NCBI GenBank assembly: GCA_025937665.1
Contig: JAICQW010000126.1
Span: 1 to 5,440 of the forward strand
Direction: 5' to 3'
DNA from: Nitrososphaeraceae archaeon
GTDB lineage: Archaea; Thermoproteota; Nitrososphaeria; Nitrososphaerales; Nitrososphaeraceae
DNA: 5,440 nucleotides
Part shown: piece by piece, positions 1 to 5,127 of the stretch
How positions within the stretch are numbered: position 1 is the first letter of the stretch
How the letters are laid out: each line of letters begins with the position of its first letter
Position numbers and translations under genes: made by a program
Notes under the pieces: model-generated
The model's input: only the letters and a program-made list of their open reading frames with translations
Database searches by the model: none
Told to the model about the DNA's origin: nothing

Positions 1-341
1 CTTCTGGAGTATTAACAGGTAAATTTAATGTAATAACCACATTTGACTAAAATGATCATAGGAGTGTCAGGAAAATGGAGTGGATATCTGATGCGCTAAA
101 AATGGTTGAAAATATGAAGACAATCTCGGATAAGAAAGGATGGGACATTACTGAGCTAGCAATCAAGTTTATTCTGTCTCATGAACAAATATCGGTTATC
201 TTACCTACAATGATAAGTGTTGAAGAAATAGAAAAGTTCTCTCAGATATCAGACGGAAAATATCTAGATACTCAAGAAATGAAACAAATTTCTGAGATGT
301 ATAATAACAACTTCTATGTTGAGACGAGTGCAACTAATTGA
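1..341 (+). pseudogene. Aldo/keto reductase, C-terminal part, interrupted by an in-frame TAA (5' end outside window)
   Basis: Aldo/keto reductases are NAD(P)H-dependent TIM-barrel enzymes that reduce aldehydes and ketones. Reading from base 3, the frame gives SGVLTGKFNVITTFD, then TAA at 48-50, then NDHRSVRKMEW and a further 84 residues to TGA at 339-341. The GVLTGKF and NDHR pieces are the spaced motifs usual in the last third of this family. LAIKFILSHEQISVILPT matches the typical cofactor-side segment near the C-terminus (AL.FvLsHp.vs.vipG-like). Both sides of the stop stay in one frame, so the lesion looks like a single substitution (for example AAA, GAA or CAA to TAA), recent and with no further decay visible. 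An ATG at 75 with GGAG at 61-64 could restart translation, but the resulting 88 residues lack most of the barrel and the catalytic residues. Sequencing error is the main alternative. The upstream two thirds of the gene is not visible. Confidence 0.8.
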
Positions 342-509
342 GAGAGCCATTAGATCTATAACATGAGATAGTACTCTCGTCTCAGTTGCAATTTCTGGAA
401 GATATGTCAATTATGTTTGGTTATAGTAATCTTCGTACTAAAATTATACCTTAAATTATGTACTATTGATTTTACCTTGATTTTCATACAGCAATTCGTT
501 ACCTAATCC

Positions 510-517
510 AAATATAC
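510..517 (+). promoter_or_regulatory. TATA box (box A) for the 550-975 gene
   Basis: AAATATAC is centred about 36 nt before the ATG at 550. With the usual archaeal spacing of about 27 nt to the start site, this predicts a leader of only about 9 nt. No Shine-Dalgarno-like GGAG lies before the ATG, which fits a near-leaderless transcript. Confidence 0.45.
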
Positions 518-549
518 TTGCAAACAGCTAATTGCATTACTGTTAAGTC

Positions 550-975
550 ATGGTAGGTAGAACTATTGCCCTTATTGGAATTAGTAGCATAATCATTCTA
601 GTTTCTGCCATTCATGGCAACGTATACGGGAGTTTAAGTAATGCAGATAATGGGCCGGATCCCAATCAAATTCATCGATACTATACTATCGCCAGCCTCA
701 TCAATAACCAAAGCTCAAATAAGGAAATCGTAACTGTGTTAAAATCTCAACTAGAGAATTCAGATCCGTTTAAATCACGAAGTAGTGATAATGAAGGTAA
801 CGCCCTTAATCTATCTTCGACAGGAGACAATGGTCCATTTGACAGACGATCAAACGATATGAATTCAAACTATGTGAATTCAAATAATGATAACGAATGT
901 GAATTTGATTGTGTTGAATCGAAGCCTATGAGAGATCACATACCATTTGAATTACCAAGTATTCCATTTCCTTAA
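550..975 (+). CDS. Exported Asn/Ser-rich hypothetical protein (141 aa)
   Basis: Not recognised as a named family. Residues 1-27 look like a Sec signal peptide: a short charged start (MVGR), a hydrophobic core at about 5-22, and a probable cleavage site after NVYG (residue 27). The mature chain is hydrophilic and largely low-complexity, rich in Asn, Ser and Asp. The segment around 100-115 is an Asn/Ser run (NDMNSNYVNSNND) that is probably disordered. There are candidate N-glycosylation sequons at N53 (NQS) and N87 (NLS). The only two cysteines form a CEFDC motif (C117, C121), which could be a disulfide or a metal site. The C-terminus is Pro-rich (IPFELPSIPFP). There is no membrane anchor after the signal peptide, so the protein is probably secreted or loosely wall-associated. 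ATG 550 places the signal peptide correctly and follows a TATA box. The next gene, 107 nt downstream, has its own promoter, so co-transcription is not required. Confidence 0.7.
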   Translation: MVGRTIALIGISSIIILVSAIHGNVYGSLSNADNGPDPNQIHRYYTIASLINNQSSNKEIVTVLKSQLENSDPFKSRSSDNEGNALNLSSTGDNGPFDRRSNDMNSNYVNSNNDNECEFDCVESKPMRDHIPFELPSIPFP

Positions 976-1042
976 GAGTCAATCATAATCATAATTATTT
1001 GTTCAGAACTGCACAAATCCTAACCATTAAATCAAGGTAAAA

Positions 1043-1051
1043 AAATATAAA
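1043..1051 (+). promoter_or_regulatory. TATA box for the 1083-1952 gene
   Basis: AAATATAAA sits in an A-rich stretch (1039-1060) and is centred about 36 nt before ATG 1083, predicting a short leader of about 9 nt. GGGGA at 1064-1068 is the only purine run that might act as a ribosome site, but it is 14 nt from the ATG and would lie upstream of the predicted transcript start. Confidence 0.5.
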
Positions 1052-1082
1052 AAACAAAAATAAGGGGATATGATAGATTACA

Positions 1083-1952
1083 ATGTATATGGGTCATGAA
1101 AGAATGCTTTTTCTTGGCTTTTCTGGGATGCTTTTAGCTCTAGTGGTTTTCACTAGTATTGAATATGATAGTGTATATGGAATTTCGATAAAGATAGAAT
1201 CTCCTGTGAACAATCAACAAGTTCCGGTTGGTGAACTCACCATAACTGGAACTTCTTCTGACAATTCATCGGCACAATGTCAGGTTTATGTTGATTGGAA
1301 TAACCTAAAGCCATATCAACTAGCAACTCCAACTGGTTCAAATGGGACTACTGACTTTTCAACATGGAGTTACACATATTCTTCCAAATACCATCTCATA
1401 CAAACAGGGCTAAATGACCTGACGTCAAAGATAACTTGCTTGGTTCCACCTGGTGGACCGACCGTTACTAAGTGGTATAGCGTAAATGTAACGGGATCTA
1501 CCTCACCTAGTCAATCACCCAATCCATCGCCTAATCAATCAAGCAATGTACAGTTACCGTTACCAACTGCGAATGACAATACTTCAACTTCGGGCGACCA
1601 AACTACGTCCCCATCCGCAGAAACACTGACTGATACAACTGCCACATCAAACTCAGATAAATTAACACTAGATCTTAGTGTCGAACATAATCCCATCTCG
1701 GCTGGAGACAGACAAACGGTGACCCTTACAGCGTCAGATCCCGCTACAGGAGATGCATTAGATAGGGTATTTCTACGGTTAACTATCAAAGATCCTTCAG
1801 GCAACATCATAAAGGATTATACGGATAATGACGGAAGTCTATCTCCTTCATTCAGACTCAGCGAGGATATAACTGGATCATTTTCAGTTCTAGCAAGCGC
1901 TTCGCAGGCGGGGATTGAAACAACAAAGTCGTTGTCATTTGTGGTCAAGTAA
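1083..1952 (+). CDS. Exported protein with two beta-rich (Ig-like) domains and a Ser/Thr/Pro/Asn linker (289 aa)
   Basis: The signal peptide is about residues 1-33, with its hydrophobic core at 9-25 and likely cleavage after SVYG. Domain 1 (about 34-137) begins ISIKIESPVNNQQVPVGELTITG, a beta-strand pattern common in bacterial-type Ig-like repeats, and holds two cysteines (C66, C119) that could pair. Residues 138-193 are a Ser/Thr/Pro/Asn linker, probably disordered and glycosylated. Domain 2 (about 194-289) alternates hydrophobic and polar residues (LTLDLSVEHNPISAGDRQTVTL, then LRLTIKDPSGN). It ends in FSVLASASQAGIETTKSLSFVVK, as in Ig/macroglobulin-like beta-sandwiches. Sequons occur at N61, N87, N135, N151 and N166. 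There is no C-terminal membrane segment. A binding or surface-structural role is inference; no catalytic motif is visible. ATG codons also occur at 1089 and 1104; 1083 is the first in frame and suits the TATA box, but 1104 would leave a more compact signal peptide. Confidence 0.75.
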   Translation: MYMGHERMLFLGFSGMLLALVVFTSIEYDSVYGISIKIESPVNNQQVPVGELTITGTSSDNSSAQCQVYVDWNNLKPYQLATPTGSNGTTDFSTWSYTYSSKYHLIQTGLNDLTSKITCLVPPGGPTVTKWYSVNVTGSTSPSQSPNPSPNQSSNVQLPLPTANDNTSTSGDQTTSPSAETLTDTTATSNSDKLTLDLSVEHNPISAGDRQTVTLTASDPATGDALDRVFLRLTIKDPSGNIIKDYTDNDGSLSPSFRLSEDITGSFSVLASASQAGIETTKSLSFVVK

Positions 1953-2099
1953 TTTTATCCTGATTGTGACGGCAACTAATTCTGTTTGAAGCATTATTCA
2001 GACGAGTTTATTTCTAATAAAATTTGCCCGAGTGGCTTTTCAGAGATCTTGTTATTACCAGATGTGAGAATCATTTTACTTCAACTTAAGCAACATTCT

Positions 2100-2119
2100 A
2101 ACTAGTTTTAATACTAGTT
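2100..2119. terminator. Small AT-rich hairpin between convergent genes
   Basis: AACTAGT at 2100-2106 pairs perfectly with ACTAGTT at 2113-2119, leaving a six-base loop (TTTAAT). It lies between the convergent gene ending at 1952 and the oxidase ending at 2151. Neither side is followed by a long T-run directly, and ACTAGT is itself a palindrome, so a role as bidirectional 3'-end structure is only a possibility. Confidence 0.25.
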
Positions 2120-2129
2120 TGATATCTGT

Positions 2130-2136
2130 AAAAAAA
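2130..2136 (-). terminator. T-run terminator after the multicopper oxidase gene
   Basis: Seven consecutive A on the + strand read as TTTTTTT on the minus strand, beginning about 14 nt past the oxidase stop codon (TAA, complement of 2151-2153). Archaeal transcription commonly ends at such oligo-T tracts without a hairpin. Confidence 0.5.
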
Positions 2137-2150
2137 TAATTACTTCTTAT

Positions 2151-3452
2151 TTATGTGGCATCATGTAATGGAGGATCAACCGGATCTCCCCTTACATCAA
2201 ATAATCCCATCCAGCCCAAATCCGTAAACTCTGTTTGATGGGCGTGGAACATGTATGTCCCCGGATAAGCGTATGTAAATTCCATAATGCCTCTGTCCCC
2301 TTGCGATAGAGTTACAATGTCAGTGTTGAAATCTGCAGTTTCATCTGTGCCGGCAGTGTAATAATTAAACATCGCTCCGTGTAAATGAAATGAATTGACC
2401 AAGTCAAATTCAAGCATATTTACCAGGAAAATGCGATAAGGCTTGCCAGTCTGTAACACAATTGGATTCATCATATAGTCAAATGCTTTTCCATTGACAG
2501 TGTAAATTTCATTAACTCTATCTGCCCCACCATCATCTTCTTCTGATGATTCATCTTCTCCACTATCGGCTTCCGTGTCACCGCTTTCCAAATCAGAAGA
2601 AACCAATGTCGTGTTGGCCTCGGTGCTAGTTTCGTTTTCAGTAATATCTTCTGTCGTGTTGGCCTCGGTGCTAGTTTCGTTTTCAGTAATATCTTCTGTC
2701 ATGTTAGAATCTTCAAGTGTTTGGAAAAGTGCCGCTGGGGGTATCTTCGTCGGTCCTTCCAAATCAAGATCCAAGTCATATCCATTCAATAGCATGGCCA
2801 TCTCAGTCATTTGTAGCCGAGGTTCTAATGGATCGATAATCATCATTCCGTATAATCCTCTATTGATGTGATCGGCAATAGGATCTACGTGACAATGATA
2901 AGGATAGACACCATATGGTTGTGCAACAAATTCATAAGTGAAACTTCTCCCAGGTGAAATTGCTCCTCCTGGATATCCGCCCATTGAAACACCATCATTC
3001 TTGGCATAGTGGATAGAATGAGTGTGAAGTGAATGTGGATTTGAATTCTCGTTGCTATTAATGACTCTAATACGGACAAGATCGCCTTCTGTTACCCTAA
3101 TAGTAGGTCCTGGTATCGTACCATTAAAGGTCCACGCGTCTAGCATATGACCTTCGTATGTCACAGGTATCTTTTGATTTTCCTCAACTATCAGTGTAAA
3201 TTGTCTTATGGTCCTTCCACTCTCATCCTTTGAGACATGGCCGCAATTAAAGTAAGTAAGGTATTCGACTGGCGTGGGTTTTTTACTCAATTCAGTGGTA
3301 CAATTCTTGATCTTGTCGTACTGTTCTTGAGAAATGGGAGTTCCAGGAGTCTGGCCAGACACTGGAGTATTCAGGAAAGGATAATTAAATGACGAAAATA
3401 TCAAAATAATTGACAAAACCAATGCAAAAAAATATGCATTTTGCCCAAACAC
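2151..3452 (-). CDS. Exported two-domain multicopper oxidase (laccase-like) with acidic, sequon-rich inter-domain insert (433 aa)
   Basis: Two-domain multicopper oxidases oxidise a substrate at a type 1 copper and reduce O2 at a trinuclear centre. Residues 1-33 form a signal peptide (core about 7-21), so it acts outside the membrane. A short N-terminal extension carries C51 and C70, a possible disulfide. Cupredoxin domain 1 (about 82-210) has NGTIPGPTIRVTEGD, then H140, H143 and H145, and YHCHVDPIADHINRGLYG with H186, C187, H188 and H195. Domain 2 (about 313-425) has HLHG (H356, H358) and FHAHQTEF (H403, H405). Four HxH motifs imply a complete trinuclear centre. The only Cys-containing HCH is in domain 1, the arrangement called type C. 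Residues 245-312 are an unusual acidic linker with an exact 15-residue tandem repeat. Physiological substrate is unknown; Cu(I), Mn(II) or nitrogen intermediates are possibilities by analogy only. The start is GTG; an in-frame stop lies 6 nt upstream and the next Met is residue 103, so the start is well fixed. Confidence 0.93.
   Translation of the reverse strand: MFGQNAYFFALVLSIILIFSSFNYPFLNTPVSGQTPGTPISQEQYDKIKNCTTELSKKPTPVEYLTYFNCGHVSKDESGRTIRQFTLIVEENQKIPVTYEGHMLDAWTFNGTIPGPTIRVTEGDLVRIRVINSNENSNPHSLHTHSIHYAKNDGVSMGGYPGGAISPGRSFTYEFVAQPYGVYPYHCHVDPIADHINRGLYGMMIIDPLEPRLQMTEMAMLLNGYDLDLDLEGPTKIPPAALFQTLEDSNMTEDITENETSTEANTTEDITENETSTEANTTLVSSDLESGDTEADSGEDESSEEDDGGADRVNEIYTVNGKAFDYMMNPIVLQTGKPYRIFLVNMLEFDLVNSFHLHGAMFNYYTAGTDETADFNTDIVTLSQGDRGIMEFTYAYPGTYMFHAHQTEFTDLGWMGLFDVRGDPVDPPLHDAT
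2607..2696 (-). repeat. Exact 45-bp tandem duplication inside the oxidase linker
   Basis: Bases 2607-2651 and 2652-2696 are identical over all 45 positions. They encode two copies of TEDITENETSTEANT (residues 252-266 and 267-281), each with two N-glycosylation sequons (NET, NTT). The unit is 15 codons, so the frame is kept. Identity at the DNA level, including silent positions, points to a recent duplication. Confidence 0.95.
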
Positions 3453-3457
3453 AAATA

Positions 3458-3476
3458 ATCAAAGATATTCTTTGAT
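3458..3476. promoter_or_regulatory. 19-bp palindrome between TATA box and start of the oxidase gene (candidate operator)
   Basis: ATCAAAGA at 3458-3465 and TCTTTGAT at 3469-3476 are perfect inverted arms around TAT. The element covers the space between the minus-strand TATA box (3475-3482, overlapping by 2 bp) and the GTG at 3452. A bound regulator would block the polymerase start site, so repression of the oxidase is the natural guess. The cognate protein is unknown. Perfect 8-bp arms can arise by chance about once in an AT-rich window of this size; the position is what makes it notable. Confidence 0.5.
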
Positions 3477-3482
3477 ATAAAT
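3475..3482 (-). promoter_or_regulatory. TATA box for the oxidase gene (leaderless GTG start)
   Basis: On the minus strand this reads TTTATATC, centred about 27 nt before the first base of the GTG start codon (3452). That is the standard archaeal TATA-to-start-site distance, so the transcript probably begins at or next to the GTG and has no 5' leader. Confidence 0.6.
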
Positions 3483-3825
3483 ATGTTAATCATATTCAAA
3501 TATCTACGAAGAGTATGAACAAGCAACTAATGAATTGAGTATTTTGTCATTCTACATGACGAATTTCAACTATAATACTAACAATAAAAGAAAATCCTAT
3601 TTCCACAACAGTTACCAAATAACATAGCAGCAATTTCGAATGTTGTTAGATTTGTAGTCAAGTAAATACCATGTCTGAAAAATTCAAGTAAAGATCAATG
3701 TTGGCAAACCGTATAGGCAGATCACTAATCGTAATTAAAAAGATTGATTATATTAGAATTAAAAAATAGGAACCAAATATTAGTAAAAGACAATATAACA
3801 TGATTCTGAATTATCTTACCTAGTC
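3483..3825. other. Divergent AT-rich intergenic region with no gene seen
   Basis: This stretch separates the oxidase promoter from the promoter of the 3857 gene. I found no reading frame of useful length, no tRNA-like cloverleaf and no repeat array. It holds a 5-bp inverted repeat, GTCAT-N5-ATGAC at 3546-3560, and A/T-rich tracts near 3737-3770. A second inverted repeat, AATATG-N5-CATATT (3480-3496), overlaps its left edge. It may contain regulatory sites for both flanking genes or an unrecognised small RNA, but nothing in it is diagnostic. Confidence 0.5.
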
Positions 3826-3833
3826 CTTAAAAG
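3826..3833 (+). promoter_or_regulatory. TATA-like box for the 3857-4297 gene
   Basis: CTTAAAAG is centred about 27 nt before ATG 3857, the spacing expected for a leaderless transcript. The adjacent GATATAAT (3833-3840) looks more like a consensus TATA box but would be only about 20 nt from the ATG. No ribosome binding site is present. Confidence 0.4.
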
Positions 3834-3856
3834 ATATAATCCTATAATCAAATCCG

Positions 3857-4297
3857 ATGGAAAAGTCAAATGGAATAAAGATCGGTATGATTGTAGCAAC
3901 ATTCAGTCTGCTCTTTTGCTCATCCGTTATTATTCAGATATCATTTGCAGAAGAAATTGAATTAAAAAGTGTGGGAAAAGGAAATGTTTCCTGCCAAGGC
4001 GGTGAAGAAATCAAAAACGTCAGGATAAATTTTATTGTGTCCTCTGATAAGGGAACGTCCTTTGCCGAATGGAATATCGATCATGAAAAATTTGGTTCAA
4101 CGGGGGGTATCATTACAAGTATTCAAGCTTCGTCAGAGAGTTTTTCTTTAAAGGGATTTGAAGCCTTTGATAATATATGTGACAATGAAACTCCATCTGA
4201 CATTAAACTATCAGGACATTGTGGGCCTGGAACTGTAAAATTAGTATCTGACAATGGGAACAAGGGTACTTTTACATCTAATGTAAAATGCGGCTAA
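3857..4297 (+). CDS. Small exported four-cysteine protein (146 aa), function unknown
   Basis: Residues 1-31 form a clear signal peptide: MEKSNGIK, hydrophobic core about 9-29, cleavage likely after SFA before EEIEL. The mature 115 residues contain exactly four cysteines (C46, C108, C122, C145), enough for two disulfides, and alternating hydrophobic patterns (KNVRINFIVSS, GIITSIQASSESFSLKGF) that suggest a compact beta-sandwich. The C-terminal stretch GTVKLVSDNGNKGTFTSNVKCG reads like two final beta strands joined by an Asn/Gly turn. Sequons lie at N43 (NVS) and N110 (NET). No catalytic motif or membrane anchor is visible. It is transcribed divergently from the multicopper oxidase across 404 nt, so shared regulation is possible but not shown. 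Small secreted proteins of this general build are familiar in Nitrososphaeria (from memory); I cannot name the family. Confidence 0.75.
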   Translation: MEKSNGIKIGMIVATFSLLFCSSVIIQISFAEEIELKSVGKGNVSCQGGEEIKNVRINFIVSSDKGTSFAEWNIDHEKFGSTGGIITSIQASSESFSLKGFEAFDNICDNETPSDIKLSGHCGPGTVKLVSDNGNKGTFTSNVKCG

Positions 4298-4362
4298 TAA
4301 TATCAGAATCAAGCATGCAAATGCCATCTAAATCAAGTGTTTTCCTTGTCGCGAGGATTAAA

Positions 4363-4374
4363 GATAATAAATAG
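4363..4374 (+). promoter_or_regulatory. TATA-like element for the 4398-4598 gene
   Basis: GATAATAAATAG is centred about 29-30 nt before the TTG start codon at 4398, predicting a transcript that starts within a few bases of it. This supports both the gene and the unusual start codon. Confidence 0.4.
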
Positions 4375-4397
4375 ACCGGCATAAACAACAATCGGAC

Positions 4398-4598
4398 TTG
4401 AAAATTTCTTCGATAAGGAAATGGCTCCCAATAGTCGGTTTAGCCGCTATAATTCCTATCATTCTCAATTTAGTTCTAGGAGTTTCAATAATACAAGCGC
4501 TGGTAGCTTCTGGCCTTACCGTCTTGCTTGTAGTTAGTGGATTTCTCTTTAAATCATTTGGAAGGGACAGGAGACCTGCGGGTTATGAAAATCCATAA
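4398..4598 (+). CDS. Small two-helix membrane protein with TTG start (66 aa)
   Basis: Two hydrophobic segments, about residues 9-28 and 31-51, are separated by a short turn (LGVS), which predicts a helical hairpin. Basic residues lie at both ends (K2, R7, K8 and K52, R56, R58, R59), so by the positive-inside rule both termini face the cytoplasm. The C-terminal tail FGRDRRPAGYENP is short and polar. The frame is open upstream only to a TAA at 4368-4370, and the codons in between contain no ATG or GTG, so TTG at 4398 is the only sensible start. Function is unknown; there are no residues that suggest transport or catalysis. The gene ends 21 bp from the stop of the convergent winged-helix regulator. 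It might be a regulator partner or an unrelated small membrane protein. Confidence 0.6.
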   Translation: MKISSIRKWLPIVGLAAIIPIILNLVLGVSIIQALVASGLTVLLVVSGFLFKSFGRDRRPAGYENP

Positions 4599-4619
4599 AT
4601 TAGTAATTGGGTGTGACTG

Positions 4620-4934
4620 TCAGGCTAGTTTGGCGATGGGAGATTCTACTCGCATGGAATTTTCGTCTAATATGTTTAGCATCATGTGATAGTATTGCAG
4701 AAATGTTCTGCCTTTTTCGGTTGCGCGATATGTTAACACGCCGTCATCTAGATTTTGAGTGATTAGCTCCTTTTCTAAAAGCTCGTACAAGTATCTATTG
4801 ATTTGTTCATAACTTAGGTTTCCTTTGTACATGATGTGCGTTTTTCTTATTCCCGCTTTGCACAGGTCTACTATATCAGCCATAATCTGGATCTTTCCTC
4901 TATTATTTTCATTCTTACAGACCGTCTTGCTCAT
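4620..4934 (-). CDS. Winged helix-turn-helix transcriptional regulator, ArnR1/HTH_45-like (104 aa)
   Basis: The whole protein fits the single-domain archaeal winged-helix type related to the ArnR1-like family. Helix 1 is about residues 12-27 (RGKIQIMADIVDLCKA), followed by GIRKTHIMYKGNLSYEQINR. In this family that segment carries helix 2 and the start of the recognition helix (about 40-55). KELITQNLDDGVLTYRATEKG (about 55-75) forms the wing, with the diagnostic Y-x-A/T-T-x-K-G ending. A last helix (76-90, FLQYYHMMLNILDE) is probably for dimerisation. No ligand-binding domain or metal motif is attached; C6 and C25 are the only cysteines. It should bind DNA as a dimer in the cytoplasm; targets are unknown. 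ATG 4934 is chosen because the domain begins by residue 12; M18 would cut into helix 1. The gene is convergent with the small membrane protein gene and divergent from Sua5. Confidence 0.85.
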   Translation of the reverse strand: MSKTVCKNENNRGKIQIMADIVDLCKAGIRKTHIMYKGNLSYEQINRYLYELLEKELITQNLDDGVLTYRATEKGRTFLQYYHMMLNILDENSMRVESPIAKLA

Positions 4935-4951
4935 TTCGTTGTTTTAAAAGA

Positions 4952-4967
4952 CTATAAAGTAATTAAG
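4952..4967 (-). promoter_or_regulatory. Probable promoter of the winged-helix regulator
   Basis: On the minus strand this reads CTTAATTACTTTATAG. The CTTAATTA part is centred about 29 nt before the ATG and would give a leaderless message. The more TATA-like CTTTATAG part is only about 21 nt away and would put the start site inside the frame. The exact box is therefore undecided. Confidence 0.35.
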
Positions 4968-4987
4968 GGGAACCATGAAATTCCCTA

Positions 4988-5005
4988 TTGGAACGGTCGT
5001 TCCAA
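4988..5005. promoter_or_regulatory. 18-bp palindrome TTGGAACG-GT-CGTTCCAA, candidate operator
   Basis: The arms (4988-4995 and 4998-5005) are perfect 8-bp inverted repeats with a two-base centre. It lies 54 bp upstream of the regulator's start and about 86 bp upstream of the Sua5 TATA box. The sequence is GC-richer than its surroundings. The form resembles operators of TetR-type regulators; that comparison is from memory and the cognate protein is not in the window. No T-run follows on either strand, so it is not a typical terminator. Confidence 0.5.
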
Positions 5006-5090
5006 CTTGCAAATGCAGATTATTCCTCTAATTTTGGCTTGATTCAAATCAAATAATGGTATTTTGGATCTTCACTACTTTTTTGCGAAT

Positions 5091-5098
5091 CTATATAA
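5091..5098 (+). promoter_or_regulatory. TATA box for the Sua5 gene
   Basis: CTATATAA is centred about 33 nt before ATG 5128, predicting a leader of about 6 nt. No ribosome binding site precedes the ATG. Confidence 0.55.
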
Positions 5099-5127
5099 TG
5101 ATACACGAATAATTACAATTTCCACTA

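Noticed and set aside
48..50. Recoded stop codon (pyrrolysine or selenocysteine)
   Set aside because: The codon is TAA, not TAG or TGA, and no recoding structure or conserved reason for a special residue is visible at this surface-loop position.
1535..1810. 91-codon minus-strand frame opposite the Ig-like protein gene
   Set aside because: It lies wholly within a supported secreted-protein gene, has no promoter signal, and its translation shows no domain; it is a shadow of biased codons.
2575..2871. 98-codon plus-strand frame with internal repeats (VLASVLVSFSVISSV)
   Set aside because: It is the antisense of the oxidase linker; the repeat is a by-product of the 45-bp duplication, and the opposite strand has clear family motifs.
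2885..3079. 64-codon minus-strand frame inside the oxidase gene
   Set aside because: It is a different frame of the domain 1 copper region, with no domain or start signal of its own.
2151..3452. Copper nitrite reductase NirK
   Set aside because: The type 1 copper order is similar, but HCH (not HCA-like) in domain 1 and a total of four HxH motifs indicate a trinuclear oxygen-reducing centre.
3600..3665. Remnant of a second Ig-like protein gene: TTTGTAGTCAAGTAA (FVVK-stop) nearly repeats the end of the 1083-1952 gene
   Set aside because: Only about 15 bases match (14 of 15); upstream translation is unrelated and meets a stop after about 25 codons. A match of this size is expected by chance in AT-rich DNA.
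4988..5005. Hairpin terminator
   Set aside because: No oligo-T follows on either strand, and it lies upstream of both divergent genes, where no transcript is expected to end.
4836..5042. 68-codon plus-strand frame overlapping the regulator's 5' end
   Set aside because: It is mostly antisense to the winged-helix gene and runs through its promoter and the palindrome; no signal peptide, domain or promoter supports it.
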